Shown piece after piece: positions 15,388 through 22,528 of a stretch of DNA of 33,268 nt. The translations under genes and the position numbers were made by a program. Numbering within the stretch: position 1 is the stretch's first letter; each line of letters starts with the position of its first letter. The notes beneath the pieces are model-generated. The model was not told the DNA's origin. It saw only the letters and a list, made by a program, of their open reading frames with translations, and ran no database searches. This DNA is from Bacteroidales bacterium (GTDB taxonomy: Bacteria; Bacteroidota; Bacteroidia; Bacteroidales; UBA932), in NCBI GenBank assembly GCA_004556005.1, contig SFJA01000013.1, forward strand, positions 1-33,268. Direction: 5' to 3'.

Positions 15388-16028
15388 TACTTCTTTTTCT
15401 TTCCGTTCAGTCCGCGTTCTTCGATAAACTGGTCAAGGGCTGCACCTCCATCTATGCTTCTGGTGTATTCCTTGAGTACGCGTACTTTCTCTGCAGGGAC
15501 GTATTTGAGTATGTTGGAAGTGGTTTCCTTTACGCAATAGTCTCCGGCGATTCCGCATACGTCAACCTGCTTGCAGTTGTCAAACCAGTAGGCGATTTCC
15601 GGATAGTCGTCAAGGCTTTCGAATGCACCGTATTCCTCCTTGTTCTTGTTGCAACCCTTGAGAAATACCCTTGCCCTTGTCTTGTCGTCTCGCAGCATGA
15701 TGGCGAACTGGTCAGGAAGTCCTGCGCCCTGGGTGTACTGTACGCAGTGAACGGGCCACTGTCCGCAGGCAGGTATGAATGAGCAATGGTTGCCGGGGTG
15801 CCAGTCCATTGTCAGGATGACAGCGTCATAGATGCCTGCGAGAGTGGCAATCTGCTCCGGAAGAACCTCGCTTCCCTGAACGTACAAAGCTCCTTCAGGA
15901 TTGAAAAAATCCCTCTGCAGGTCAACGACAACAAGTATCCTCGCTTTTTTTTCGAACTGTTGTTTCTGGCCGCAGGATGCAAGCGCCAGAACAGCGGCCA
16001 ATGCCGCAAAGAATCTTTTAAAACTCAT
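15387..16028 (-). CDS. Nicotinamidase-type cysteine hydrolase with lipoprotein signal
   Basis: A 213-residue isochorismatase-fold amidohydrolase of the nicotinamidase (PncA) type, which turns nicotinamide into nicotinate. The full site is present: D36 (VVDLQRD), K124 (FLKGCNK) and C165 (GIAGDYCVKET) as the catalytic triad, and D75, H77 and H81 (MDWHPGNH) for the metal. In front is a signal peptide with a lipobox (ALASC, Cys 19), which most nicotinamidases lack. ATG 16028 is used; the ATG at 16058 would overlap the -7 box. It heads a unit with the PfoR-type, CDF and MATE genes. Function is well supported; the exported location is inferred from the signal. Confidence 0.85.
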   Translation of the reverse strand: MSFKRFFAALAAVLALASCGQKQQFEKKARILVVVDLQRDFFNPEGALYVQGSEVLPEQIATLAGIYDAVILTMDWHPGNHCSFIPACGQWPVHCVQYTQGAGLPDQFAIMLRDDKTRARVFLKGCNKNKEEYGAFESLDDYPEIAYWFDNCKQVDVCGIAGDYCVKETTSNILKYVPAEKVRVLKEYTRSIDGGAALDQFIEERGLNGKKKK

Positions 16029-16055
16029 AATGCCACTAACTTGGTTGATGGCTTG

Positions 16056-16063
16056 CAAAGATA
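16056..16063 (-). promoter_or_regulatory. -7 box (TATCTTTG) of the nicotinamidase operon
   Basis: On the minus strand TATCTTTG (16063-16056) fits TAnnTTTG and ends 27 nt before the ATG at 16028. It supports the choice of that ATG over the one at 16058. Confidence 0.6.
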
Positions 16064-16085
16064 GTGAAAAGATTTAAAATATGAT

Positions 16086-16093
16086 TAAATTTG
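16086..16093 (+). promoter_or_regulatory. Candidate -7 box (TAAATTTG) of the beta-helix gene
   Basis: A perfect TAAATTTG ends 8 nt before ATG 16102. If it is used, the ATG at 16081 cannot be the start and the mRNA is nearly leaderless. Confidence 0.45.
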
Positions 16094-16101
16094 TACCTGT
16101 T

Positions 16102-18048
16102 ATGACACTTGTAAAACTACAGACCGTTCTCGCCGTTATTGGCATTGCTCTTTTGACATCGGTAAACCTCTCTGCACGGGATTATATCGTCCGGCCAGGG
16201 CGTGGTCGCTTGGAAAGCGTGATTGAAAAGGCCGGAGACGGTGACCGCATACTTCTTCGTCCGGGCACTTACCGCATTGGATCAACACTTGAACTTGAAG
16301 GGGTCAACGGCCTGAATGTCGAGCCTTTGAAGAAAGGGAGCAATGTAGTCATCACCGGCAGTGTCCGCATCCCCCGCAGGACCCTGAAGCAGCCTGGCAG
16401 AAGAATTCGCTCAGACAGGGGAAGCAAGGCCGGCACCAGGACAGGACTTGTGTTGCCGTCCGGAATGGACAGGTCTGTAAGGATTCTTGACCTTTCCGCT
16501 TTTCCCGGGGTAGCTGCTCCTCATACTGCAGGATATGGGCACAAGTCCCTGCCGGCCTGGTCCTTTATGTTCCACGGCGATTCCCTGATGAATATTTCTC
16601 GTTGGCCTTCAGATGCTTACGTGCATCTTGACAGCATCATAAGCTGCGGAGTCTCAAACTATAAGGATGATTTGGACGGGAGTTGTTCCCTCGGCCGCTT
16701 TACAATTGCGGAAGATCTTCCTGACTGGTCGATGACAGATATGATAATGATGAGGGGGTGTTTCGCGATGGGATGGAGCGAGGAGATACTGCCTCTTGGA
16801 TCCATTTCTGCTGGAGGGTTGATCGAATTTGCAGATACTACTACCTACGGTTTGGGAGCGGGAAAGGACTACCAGCGTTTTTACTTCTTCAACATTCCGG
16901 AAGAAGTGGATGAGCCGGGGGAATATGCAATAGACGGAAAGCAGCAGGTGGCCTATGTCTGCCCTCCTCGTGGTTGCAATGCTTTGGAACTTGCCGTACT
17001 TGATAAACCTTTGATTGAGCTTCGTGGTTGTAAGGATATCGTAATCAGTGGAATATCGTTTTCTAAAAGCAGGGGTGACGGAATTGTGATGAAGAATTGT
17101 GCAAATGTGACGGTAGAGTCTTGCGAACTATCGGGTCTCGGTCACTTGGGCGTATTGATAGACAGGGACTGCCGGCGTTGCGGCTTGCGCTCCTGCGAAC
17201 TCCACCATATTGCCTCCGGTGCGGTGGAACTCCTGGCCGGAGACCGGGCGAGCCTTGAGCGGGGAGATTGCTTCGTGGAGGATTGCCATATCCACAATTT
17301 CAATTTTGTCGAGTCAGGCTATAGGCCTGCTGTAAAATTCAACGGTGTCGGCAACCGTGTAAGCGCCTGCTGTATCCACGATTCCGATGCCCAGGGCATA
17401 CTTCTGAACGGAAACGACCAAACGGTGGAGGGATGCGAACTGTACAGGCTGTGCATGAATATTGAAGATAACGGCGCCATATACTATGGACGCAATCCCA
17501 CTGAACGGGGAAGTGTAGTCAGGGACAATTATTTCCACGACCTGATATCGCAATTCAACATAAGGGCAATCTATCACGATGACGGTGCGTGTGCCTGTCT
17601 TGTGATCGGGAATGTATTTCGGAACATCAGTACTCCGCCCATACAGATTGGAGGGGGAAGCGATATAGTCTACCGTAATAACCTGTTTATGGATATTCCT
17701 TGTGCAGCAATCAAAGTGGATGCGCGTCTCGGAACATGGGCGGCTGGATTGCTTGATACTATCAATGAGCGCCTTGCAGCTCTTGACCTTGACCTTTACT
17801 GCCGGCATTATCCTGAATTCGCTTCCTATATTGCGGGCGATAAGGCAGTTCCAAAGGGCAATGTTCTGGAAAACAATATATTTTATGATGTTGAACACGT
17901 GTTTGAACGTGTTGTGAACGATGATCACTGGTTCAACGATGATATGGGCAAGGACGTAAATTTCTTTTCTTCCGTCAGCGGAAATGTGATTACGGATGTG
18001 CTGCCCCAATATGAACTGCCGCATCTGAAGTACGGGAACTTGAAATAA
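16102..18048 (+). CDS. Exported right-handed beta-helix protein (possible glycoside hydrolase, GH141-like)
   Basis: A 648-residue exported protein. A signal peptide (hydrophobic VLAVIGIALLTSV, cleavage near NLSA) is followed by RPGRGRLESVIEKAGDGD and LRPGTYRI, the usual opening of pectate-lyase-like beta-helices. Helix repeats run from about residue 310 (IELRGCKDIVISGISFS) to 530 (IVYRNNLFMDIP). The middle (SFMFHGDSLMNISRWP) and the DNGAIYYGR and YHDDGACA segments resemble the GH141/GH120-type beta-helix enzymes of Bacteroidota. Substrate and activity are not known. ATG 16102 is preferred because of the overlapping -7 box; ATG 16081 would add seven residues. There is no SusC/SusD pair nearby, so this is not part of a visible polysaccharide utilisation locus. 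Confidence 0.75.
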   Translation: MTLVKLQTVLAVIGIALLTSVNLSARDYIVRPGRGRLESVIEKAGDGDRILLRPGTYRIGSTLELEGVNGLNVEPLKKGSNVVITGSVRIPRRTLKQPGRRIRSDRGSKAGTRTGLVLPSGMDRSVRILDLSAFPGVAAPHTAGYGHKSLPAWSFMFHGDSLMNISRWPSDAYVHLDSIISCGVSNYKDDLDGSCSLGRFTIAEDLPDWSMTDMIMMRGCFAMGWSEEILPLGSISAGGLIEFADTTTYGLGAGKDYQRFYFFNIPEEVDEPGEYAIDGKQQVAYVCPPRGCNALELAVLDKPLIELRGCKDIVISGISFSKSRGDGIVMKNCANVTVESCELSGLGHLGVLIDRDCRRCGLRSCELHHIASGAVELLAGDRASLERGDCFVEDCHIHNFNFVESGYRPAVKFNGVGNRVSACCIHDSDAQGILLNGNDQTVEGCELYRLCMNIEDNGAIYYGRNPTERGSVVRDNYFHDLISQFNIRAIYHDDGACACLVIGNVFRNISTPPIQIGGGSDIVYRNNLFMDIPCAAIKVDARLGTWAAGLLDTINERLAALDLDLYCRHYPEFASYIAGDKAVPKGNVLENNIFYDVEHVFERVVNDDHWFNDDMGKDVNFFSSVSGNVITDVLPQYELPHLKYGNLK

Positions 18049-18054
18049 GTCCGA

Positions 18055-18070
18055 TAATTTTGTAATTTTG
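18055..18070 (+). promoter_or_regulatory. Two TAATTTTG boxes upstream of upp
   Basis: TAATTTTG occurs at 18055-18062 and again at 18063-18070, directly adjacent. Both fit TAnnTTTG. The second ends 18 nt before ATG 18089, which rules out the TTG at 18068 as the start. Confidence 0.55.
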
Positions 18071-18088
18071 CAAAAATCACCGATTCAA

Positions 18089-18712
18089 ATGATACACGTC
18101 ATCAATCACCCAATGATCCAGCACAAGCTGGGCATAATGCGCCGCAAGGAAACCGGATCCAAGGACTTCAGGCAGCTGCTTAAAGAAATTTCACTTCTTA
18201 TGGGATATGAGATAACTCGAGATATCCCATTGACTGACATTGAGATAGAAACTCCTATCTGCAAGACTGTAGCCAAGGAGGCGTCAGGGCGCAAGCTTGC
18301 TATAGTTCCTATACTCAGGGCGGGACTTGGTATGGTTGACGGCATACTGGACCTCATTCCGGTCGCAAAGGTCGGACATATAGGGCTCTACCGTGACGAA
18401 AAGACCCACGAGCCTGTCGTCTATTACTGCAAGCTTCCCGATGATATCCAGAACCGTCTTGTCATCGTGACTGACCCTATGCTTGCCACGGGCGGAAGTG
18501 CCTGCGATGCCATACGCATGCTCAAGGATCGCGGATGCAGGTATATCAAGATGATGAACCTGGTTGCGGCTCCTGAGGGCCTGGAAAGGGTTTCTGCTGA
18601 ACATCCGGACGTTGACATCTATGTTGCGGCCGTAGATGAGCGCCTCAATGACGATGCCTACATCGTGCCGGGTCTCGGTGATGCGGGTGACAGATATTTC
18701 GGAACAAAGTAA
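18089..18712 (+). CDS. upp: Uracil phosphoribosyltransferase
   Basis: A 207-residue type I phosphoribosyltransferase that makes UMP from uracil and PRPP in pyrimidine salvage. It opens MIHVINHPMIQHKLGIMRRKETG as usual for Upp. The PRPP-binding loop is VTDPMLATGGSA (about residues 127-138), and the C-terminal PGLGDAGDRYFGTK is the uracil-binding end. Length is normal. It is the first gene of a five-gene run, each within a few bases of the next. Confidence 0.93.
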   Translation: MIHVINHPMIQHKLGIMRRKETGSKDFRQLLKEISLLMGYEITRDIPLTDIEIETPICKTVAKEASGRKLAIVPILRAGLGMVDGILDLIPVAKVGHIGLYRDEKTHEPVVYYCKLPDDIQNRLVIVTDPMLATGGSACDAIRMLKDRGCRYIKMMNLVAAPEGLERVSAEHPDVDIYVAAVDERLNDDAYIVPGLGDAGDRYFGTK

Positions 18713-18724
18713 CACTATAATATT

Positions 18725-19027
18725 ATGGAAGAAAAGAATCAGATCAATATCGAAATCAAGCCTGAAATTGCAGGTGGAAAGTACAGCAATCTTGCCATTA
18801 TCAGCCATTCCCACAGCGAATTTGTACTTGACTTTGCGGGAATGTTTCCAGGACAGAACAAGCCTGAAGTGGTATCACGCGTGATTATGTCTCCGGAGCA
18901 CGCCAAGCGTCTGCTTGCTGCCCTGAATGACAATATCCGCAAATATGAGTCCCAGTTCGGCACCATTGAGCTTCCTGGTCAGGGCAATACCTACAATATG
19001 GTAAACCAGAACGGAACCAAGTCGTAA
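18725..19027 (+). CDS. DUF3467 domain-containing protein
   Basis: A 100-residue acidic soluble protein whose sequence fits DUF3467, a small family of unknown function often found in Bacteroidota. Recognisable parts are GGKYSNLAIISHSHSEFVLDF and PEVVSRVIMSPEHAKRLLAAL. No signal or membrane segment. It starts 12 nt after upp, and its TAA overlaps the next ATG (TAATG). Confidence 0.82.
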   Translation: MEEKNQINIEIKPEIAGGKYSNLAIISHSHSEFVLDFAGMFPGQNKPEVVSRVIMSPEHAKRLLAALNDNIRKYESQFGTIELPGQGNTYNMVNQNGTKS

Positions 19028-19554
19028 TGGCAACGGATCCGAAACAGATTAAGGCCATCGGCTTTGATATCGATGGCGTGCTCTCTGACGGCAGGCTCGT
19101 TCCTATGGCGGACGGCGACGTGCTCCGCATCCTTGATGCCAAGGACAGTTTTGCGGTCAGGGCTGTGAGCGGCAAGGGATTGGTTTCCTTTATCATTTCA
19201 GGAGGCAATACAGTTGCCCTGCGCAAGCGCTGTATCAGCATGAAGGTTCCTGAGGACAATGTCTATCTCGGAGCCCGCGGCAAACTTCCGCTGTTCCTGG
19301 ACTTCTGCAAACGCAACTCGCTCGATCCTTCTGAGGTCGCATATATGGGGGATGACATTGCGGACATACCGGTTCTCAGAGCTTGTGGACTCGGAATGGT
19401 ACCTTGTGACGGAGTTCCTGAAGCAAAGGCTGTTGCTGACTTTATTTCAAGCAAACCTGGAGGTCACGGCGCTGCCCGTGAGGGTGTTGAGCTGATACTC
19501 AAGGCTCAGGGCAAATGGGTTTTTGAGGAAGACAGTTACGACAAGATTTACTGA
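19027..19554 (+). CDS. HAD family phosphatase, KdsC-like (3-deoxy-D-manno-octulosonate 8-phosphate phosphatase)
   Basis: A 175-residue HAD hydrolase without a cap domain. Motif I is FDIDGVLSDG (nucleophile D14, acid/base D16), and motif IV is GDDIADIPVL. The short C0-type length and the GVLSDG motif match KdsC, which releases phosphate from KDO-8-P during lipopolysaccharide core synthesis. The later AKAVADFISSKPGGHGAARE with its Gly-rich end is also KdsC-like. It overlaps DUF3467 upstream and maf downstream by one to a few bases. Other KDO genes are not in the window. Confidence 0.87.
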   Translation: MATDPKQIKAIGFDIDGVLSDGRLVPMADGDVLRILDAKDSFAVRAVSGKGLVSFIISGGNTVALRKRCISMKVPEDNVYLGARGKLPLFLDFCKRNSLDPSEVAYMGDDIADIPVLRACGLGMVPCDGVPEAKAVADFISSKPGGHGAAREGVELILKAQGKWVFEEDSYDKIY

Positions 19555-20174
19555 TGAAATACAAGATTATTCTGGCGAGCAATTCACCGCGCAGGCGGGA
19601 GTTGCTCGCAGGTGCTGATATAGACTTTATCGTAGATACACGGAACAATTTCGTGGAAGGTCCCGAGGCTGGCGTTGATCCGCATCAGGTGCCTCTAGAT
19701 ATGAGCATTGGCAAGTCCCACGGCTTCCACCGGCCCCTTGCCCAAGACGAGTTGCTTATCACTGCCGATACTGTCGTGATTTGTCCCGTCGGTGGCTCCG
19801 AATCCAAGAAGTATGCTTCTGCATTTGCTTCTGTCGTGCTCGGAAAGCCGCGTGATGCGGATGATGCAGCTCGTATGCTGCGTATGTTGAGCGGACGCTC
19901 TCACGAGGTCGTTACCGGAGTGACACTTCGCAGCAGCACGAGAGAATTCTCTTTCAGCGATATGACAAGAGTCCATTTCAAGGAGCTTTCGGATGCCGAT
20001 ATTGCTTATTACATAGAGCGTTACAAGCCTTTCGACAAGGCCGGGGCCTATGGTATACAGGAGTGGATAGGCTATATTGGCATACGCTCGGTCGAGGGTT
20101 CGTATTTCAATGTAATGGGGCTTCCGGTGGACCGCGTCCGTGATGCCATTCTGGATTTTGAAGGCCGTAACTGA
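19554..20174 (+). CDS. maf: Maf family nucleotide pyrophosphatase
   Basis: A 206-residue Maf/YhdE protein. These enzymes hydrolyse dTTP, UTP and modified nucleotides to monophosphates and keep them out of nucleic acids. Motifs: ASNSPRRRELL at the N-terminus, a later AD(T)VV strand (LLITADTVV), GKPRDADDAARML and DKAGAYGIQEW near the C-terminus. Start ATG overlaps the KdsC-like stop (TGATGA). Length is usual. Confidence 0.9.
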   Translation: MKYKIILASNSPRRRELLAGADIDFIVDTRNNFVEGPEAGVDPHQVPLDMSIGKSHGFHRPLAQDELLITADTVVICPVGGSESKKYASAFASVVLGKPRDADDAARMLRMLSGRSHEVVTGVTLRSSTREFSFSDMTRVHFKELSDADIAYYIERYKPFDKAGAYGIQEWIGYIGIRSVEGSYFNVMGLPVDRVRDAILDFEGRN

Positions 20175-20180
20175 CATTCC

Positions 20181-21491
20181 GTGAGCAAGTTTACCTACCC
20201 TTTCCGCTATGTTCCGTCGCCCGCTCTCGAGCAGGCGGGTCGTGAGCTTATTGCGCTTCTGGACACTTTGCCTGACTATTCCCGCGAGAAACAGGCGCTC
20301 TCCCGTGGCAAGATGCTGGGGGTGCTGCTGACCGACCACGGCCCAATATACGCATTTTCCGGAACGCTCGGAGGTAGGGGAGAATTCTCCTTTGACACTC
20401 CGGCCGGCGAGAGGGTGGACTTTGCGCCGCTGATTTTTGATTGGACGGCTGCTGACGGGTATTTCAGGCTGCGTGAGGCTGAGATCGGGTCTATGCCGGC
20501 GGGTCCGGCGCGCAGTCTGGCGTCCGCTCAGCTTCAGGAGTGGCTGTTTGACAACTATTTGCTGCTCAATGCGGCGGGGGAGAAGGCGAGCATCAGGCAA
20601 ATCTTTGCCGCCAGGGGAATCTGCGCTCCGGGAGGCACGGGCGATTGCGCTGCTCCCAAGTTGCTGCAGCGGGCGTATTTACTTGGGTGGAAACCCTTGG
20701 AGATGGGGGAATTGTGGTATGGCGCTTCGCCTGCTTCGGAAGTTCGTGAGCAGGGGCGTTTCTATCCTTCGTGTATGGGAAAGTGTGGGCCTGTCCTGGA
20801 CTTTATGATGCGTGGGCTTGAGGTGGATCCCAATCCGCTTGATGCCGGCTATACGGGCCGGACCGAGCCGGAACTGCTTTTCTTTGATGATGATATCATT
20901 GTTGTGAACAAGCCGTCGGGTATGCTTTCCGTGCCGGGCAGGATCAAGGCGAAAAGTATGCTGGAACTGCTGCGTGAGCGTTTTGGGCCTTCGGTTGAGT
21001 CTTGTCACCGTCTTGATATGGATACTTCCGGCGTGATGGTATTTGCCCGCAATCCTGAGTCCAAGTCAAATCTTGAGGCTCAATTCGCTTCCCGTTCCAC
21101 TGACAAATTCTACCGTGCTCGTCTTTCTGCTTCTCCGCTTCCTTTTACGAGGCCACGCAAGGCGACGATTGCGCTGCCTCTTTCTGCAGATTATTATGAC
21201 AGGCCAAGGCAGATTGTTGACTTCGAGTCCGGGAAACTGGCTGTTACGGAGTATGAGGTTCTGGAACAATTCGCTGACGGTGAGATAGATATACGCTTCC
21301 ATCCTCTTACTGGGCGCACTCATCAGCTTCGTGTGCACTCCGCCCACAGCCTGGGGCTCGGACGTCCCATCAAGGGAGACTGTCTTTATGGAGCCCCGAC
21401 AGGTTGCAGGCTGTTCCTTCACGCGGAGAGTCTCTCATTTGATCATCCGCGCAGCGGAGAGAGAATGACTTTCTCAAGCCCGATACAGTAA
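20181..21491 (+). CDS. RluA family pseudouridine synthase with N-terminal extension
   Basis: A 436-residue pseudouridine synthase. The catalytic part fills the C-terminal half: CHRLDMDTSG with the catalytic Asp at 279, an earlier DDIIVVNKPSGMLSVPG, and GRTHQLRVHSAH. The first 200 residues (PALEQAGRELIALLDTL, GKMLGVLLTDHG) form an extension common in Bacteroidota RluA-type proteins and not an S4 domain. The start must be the GTG at 20181, because an in-frame TGA lies 7 nt before it and no ATG fits. The RNA target is not known. Last gene of the upp run; a small RNA terminator faces its end. Confidence 0.87.
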   Translation: MSKFTYPFRYVPSPALEQAGRELIALLDTLPDYSREKQALSRGKMLGVLLTDHGPIYAFSGTLGGRGEFSFDTPAGERVDFAPLIFDWTAADGYFRLREAEIGSMPAGPARSLASAQLQEWLFDNYLLLNAAGEKASIRQIFAARGICAPGGTGDCAAPKLLQRAYLLGWKPLEMGELWYGASPASEVREQGRFYPSCMGKCGPVLDFMMRGLEVDPNPLDAGYTGRTEPELLFFDDDIIVVNKPSGMLSVPGRIKAKSMLELLRERFGPSVESCHRLDMDTSGVMVFARNPESKSNLEAQFASRSTDKFYRARLSASPLPFTRPRKATIALPLSADYYDRPRQIVDFESGKLAVTEYEVLEQFADGEIDIRFHPLTGRTHQLRVHSAHSLGLGRPIKGDCLYGAPTGCRLFLHAESLSFDHPRSGERMTFSSPIQ

Positions 21492-21506
21492 GCATCAACT
21501 TACCAT

Positions 21507-21545
21507 AAAAAAGAAATGAGTTGTGACCTCACGGCGACAACTCAT
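21507..21545 (-). terminator. Intrinsic terminator of the small RNA (minus strand)
   Basis: ATGAGTTGT (21516-21524) pairs perfectly with ACAACTCAT (21537-21545) around a 12-nt loop. On the minus strand the stem is followed by TTTCTTTTTT. The loop could pair further (GTGA with TCAC). The T-run is on the minus strand only, so it ends a minus-strand transcript rather than the RluA gene. Confidence 0.75.
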
Positions 21546-21619
21546 ACTAACCACATAATTAATAACACTAAAACTAATAACCAATAGGTTGATGGGTCAG
21601 ACTGATCACTTACTCAACC
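21507..21619 (-). ncRNA. Candidate small RNA with its own promoter and terminator
   Basis: A minus-strand unit of about 113 nt runs from a predicted start near 21619 to the T-run at 21507. Upstream are TACCTTTG (-7) and TTTG (-33) 19 nt apart. There is no open reading frame of note. The 5' part can fold, since GGTTGA pairs with TCAACC; an A/T-rich single-stranded middle follows, and then the terminator hairpin. Layout and length recall the Bacteroidales-1 RNA motif described from comparative genomics, but I cannot confirm that match. It is neither tRNA nor, as far as I can see, 6S RNA. Confidence 0.6.
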
Positions 21620-21625
21620 CGAGTA

Positions 21626-21656
21626 CAAAGGTACAACAAATTTTTTGATTTGCAAA
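21626..21656 (-). promoter_or_regulatory. Full -33/-7 promoter of the small RNA
   Basis: On the minus strand TTTG (21656-21653), 19 nt, then TACCTTTG (21633-21626). This is the clearest two-part Bacteroidota promoter in the window. The sequence upstream of it is a dense run of A and T tracts that may act as an UP-like element. Confidence 0.65.
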
Positions 21657-21955
21657 TTTTTTTAAGAATTTTTTGAAAAATTTTATTTTTCGCGAACTTT
21701 GGGATTCTTTTGAGTAATTTTGGGATAATTTATATACCTTTCATCTTGTTCTCCTCAGATTATTCTAAATGACCCGTTTAGTTCTTATCTGCCTACGTTT
21801 GTGCTCCGTAATTGGTTAATTCTGCTCTAATTTATTGTATTTTAAGCAATAATACGCTATTTCAGTGCTTAATTATTATTCTCTAGCCTTGATTTTTCTT
21901 TTGTTTTTAAAATTTTTAACAATATAAGGCTGATATATCAAAGGATGCTCTACTT
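21657..21955. other. AT-rich gap with no gene found
   Basis: About 300 bp, very rich in A and T, between the small RNA promoter and the FAH-like gene. No convincing reading frame is seen. It holds a plus-strand TAnnTTTG match (TACGTTTG, 21794-21801) and, some 40 nt later, a 7-bp inverted repeat (TTAAGCA and TGCTTAA), but no strong terminator, so a second transcript is only a possibility. I see no tRNA-like fold or origin-type repeats. Confidence 0.5.
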
Positions 21956-22528
21956 CTAGAAGATTATGCGAAAATCCAATACCGTTTCGCCATTCAGCTC
22001 AGCCTTTACCTCCAGGCTACCGTCTCCGCGCTCCGCGAGCATCTTTCTCGGCGAAAGCTCGATGCAAATTAAGTCGCCCGTTCTTATGTAACACATTTTG
22101 GTAACTTCTTCTATCGCCTGCTCCAGCATTTCGACGCTCATTTCTGGATCAAGGAAGAATTGGTCCCTGACGCTGGTTTGCCTGCTGACGGTGAAACTGC
22201 CCAGCCTGAGGGCGTTGCGCTCAGGCATTGGCAGGAAGCTGGTGTGGTCGAGGCAGGAGGCGGTGGCGAATGCTTCTTCGTGTCCGCTGCGAAGGAGGTC
22301 TTCGGGGTAGAGAAGAAGTCCTGCTCCGAGACCTTCGGGGTCGTAGTATCGCTTTGCGAATCTGGCACTGACGCTCCTTCCCGGCTTGATTATTCGCGCC
22401 GCGAGTACCGGCGTGAAGCTCAGTTCATCTACAAATCCGGGAACGTACAGGTCTTCGCTGTCACGTTCCCAGGTTGTGTCCGGTCTTACTATTGTCTGAC
22501 CGCTGTATGTTCTGACAAGTATGTTCAT
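21956..22528 (-). CDS. Fumarylacetoacetate hydrolase (FAH)-like protein, diverged
   Basis: A 190-residue protein resembling the small FAH-family proteins of Bacteroidales. KRYYDPEGLGAGLLLYPEDLL and the C-terminal EVTKMCYIRTGDLICIEL follow the FAH pattern (the family has IRTGD at this place). The acidic metal ligands of active FAH enzymes (an ExE pair early on) are not obvious; the equivalent stretch reads LAARIIKPG. So it may have lost or changed activity. The start overlaps the exonuclease stop by 4 bp. I am fairly sure of the fold, unsure of the function. Confidence 0.55.
   Translation of the reverse strand: MNILVRTYSGQTIVRPDTTWERDSEDLYVPGFVDELSFTPVLAARIIKPGRSVSARFAKRYYDPEGLGAGLLLYPEDLLRSGHEEAFATASCLDHTSFLPMPERNALRLGSFTVSRQTSVRDQFFLDPEMSVEMLEQAIEEVTKMCYIRTGDLICIELSPRKMLAERGDGSLEVKAELNGETVLDFRIIF

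Noticed and set aside
19695..20600. 301-codon minus-strand frame across maf and the pseudouridine synthase gene
   Set aside because: It spans the junction of two well-supported plus-strand genes, encodes an Arg/His-rich sequence with no domain, and has no promoter.
21507..21545. Hairpin after the pseudouridine synthase gene as its terminator
   Set aside because: The T-run follows the stem only on the minus strand, so it serves the convergent small RNA; on the plus strand the stem is followed by mixed sequence.
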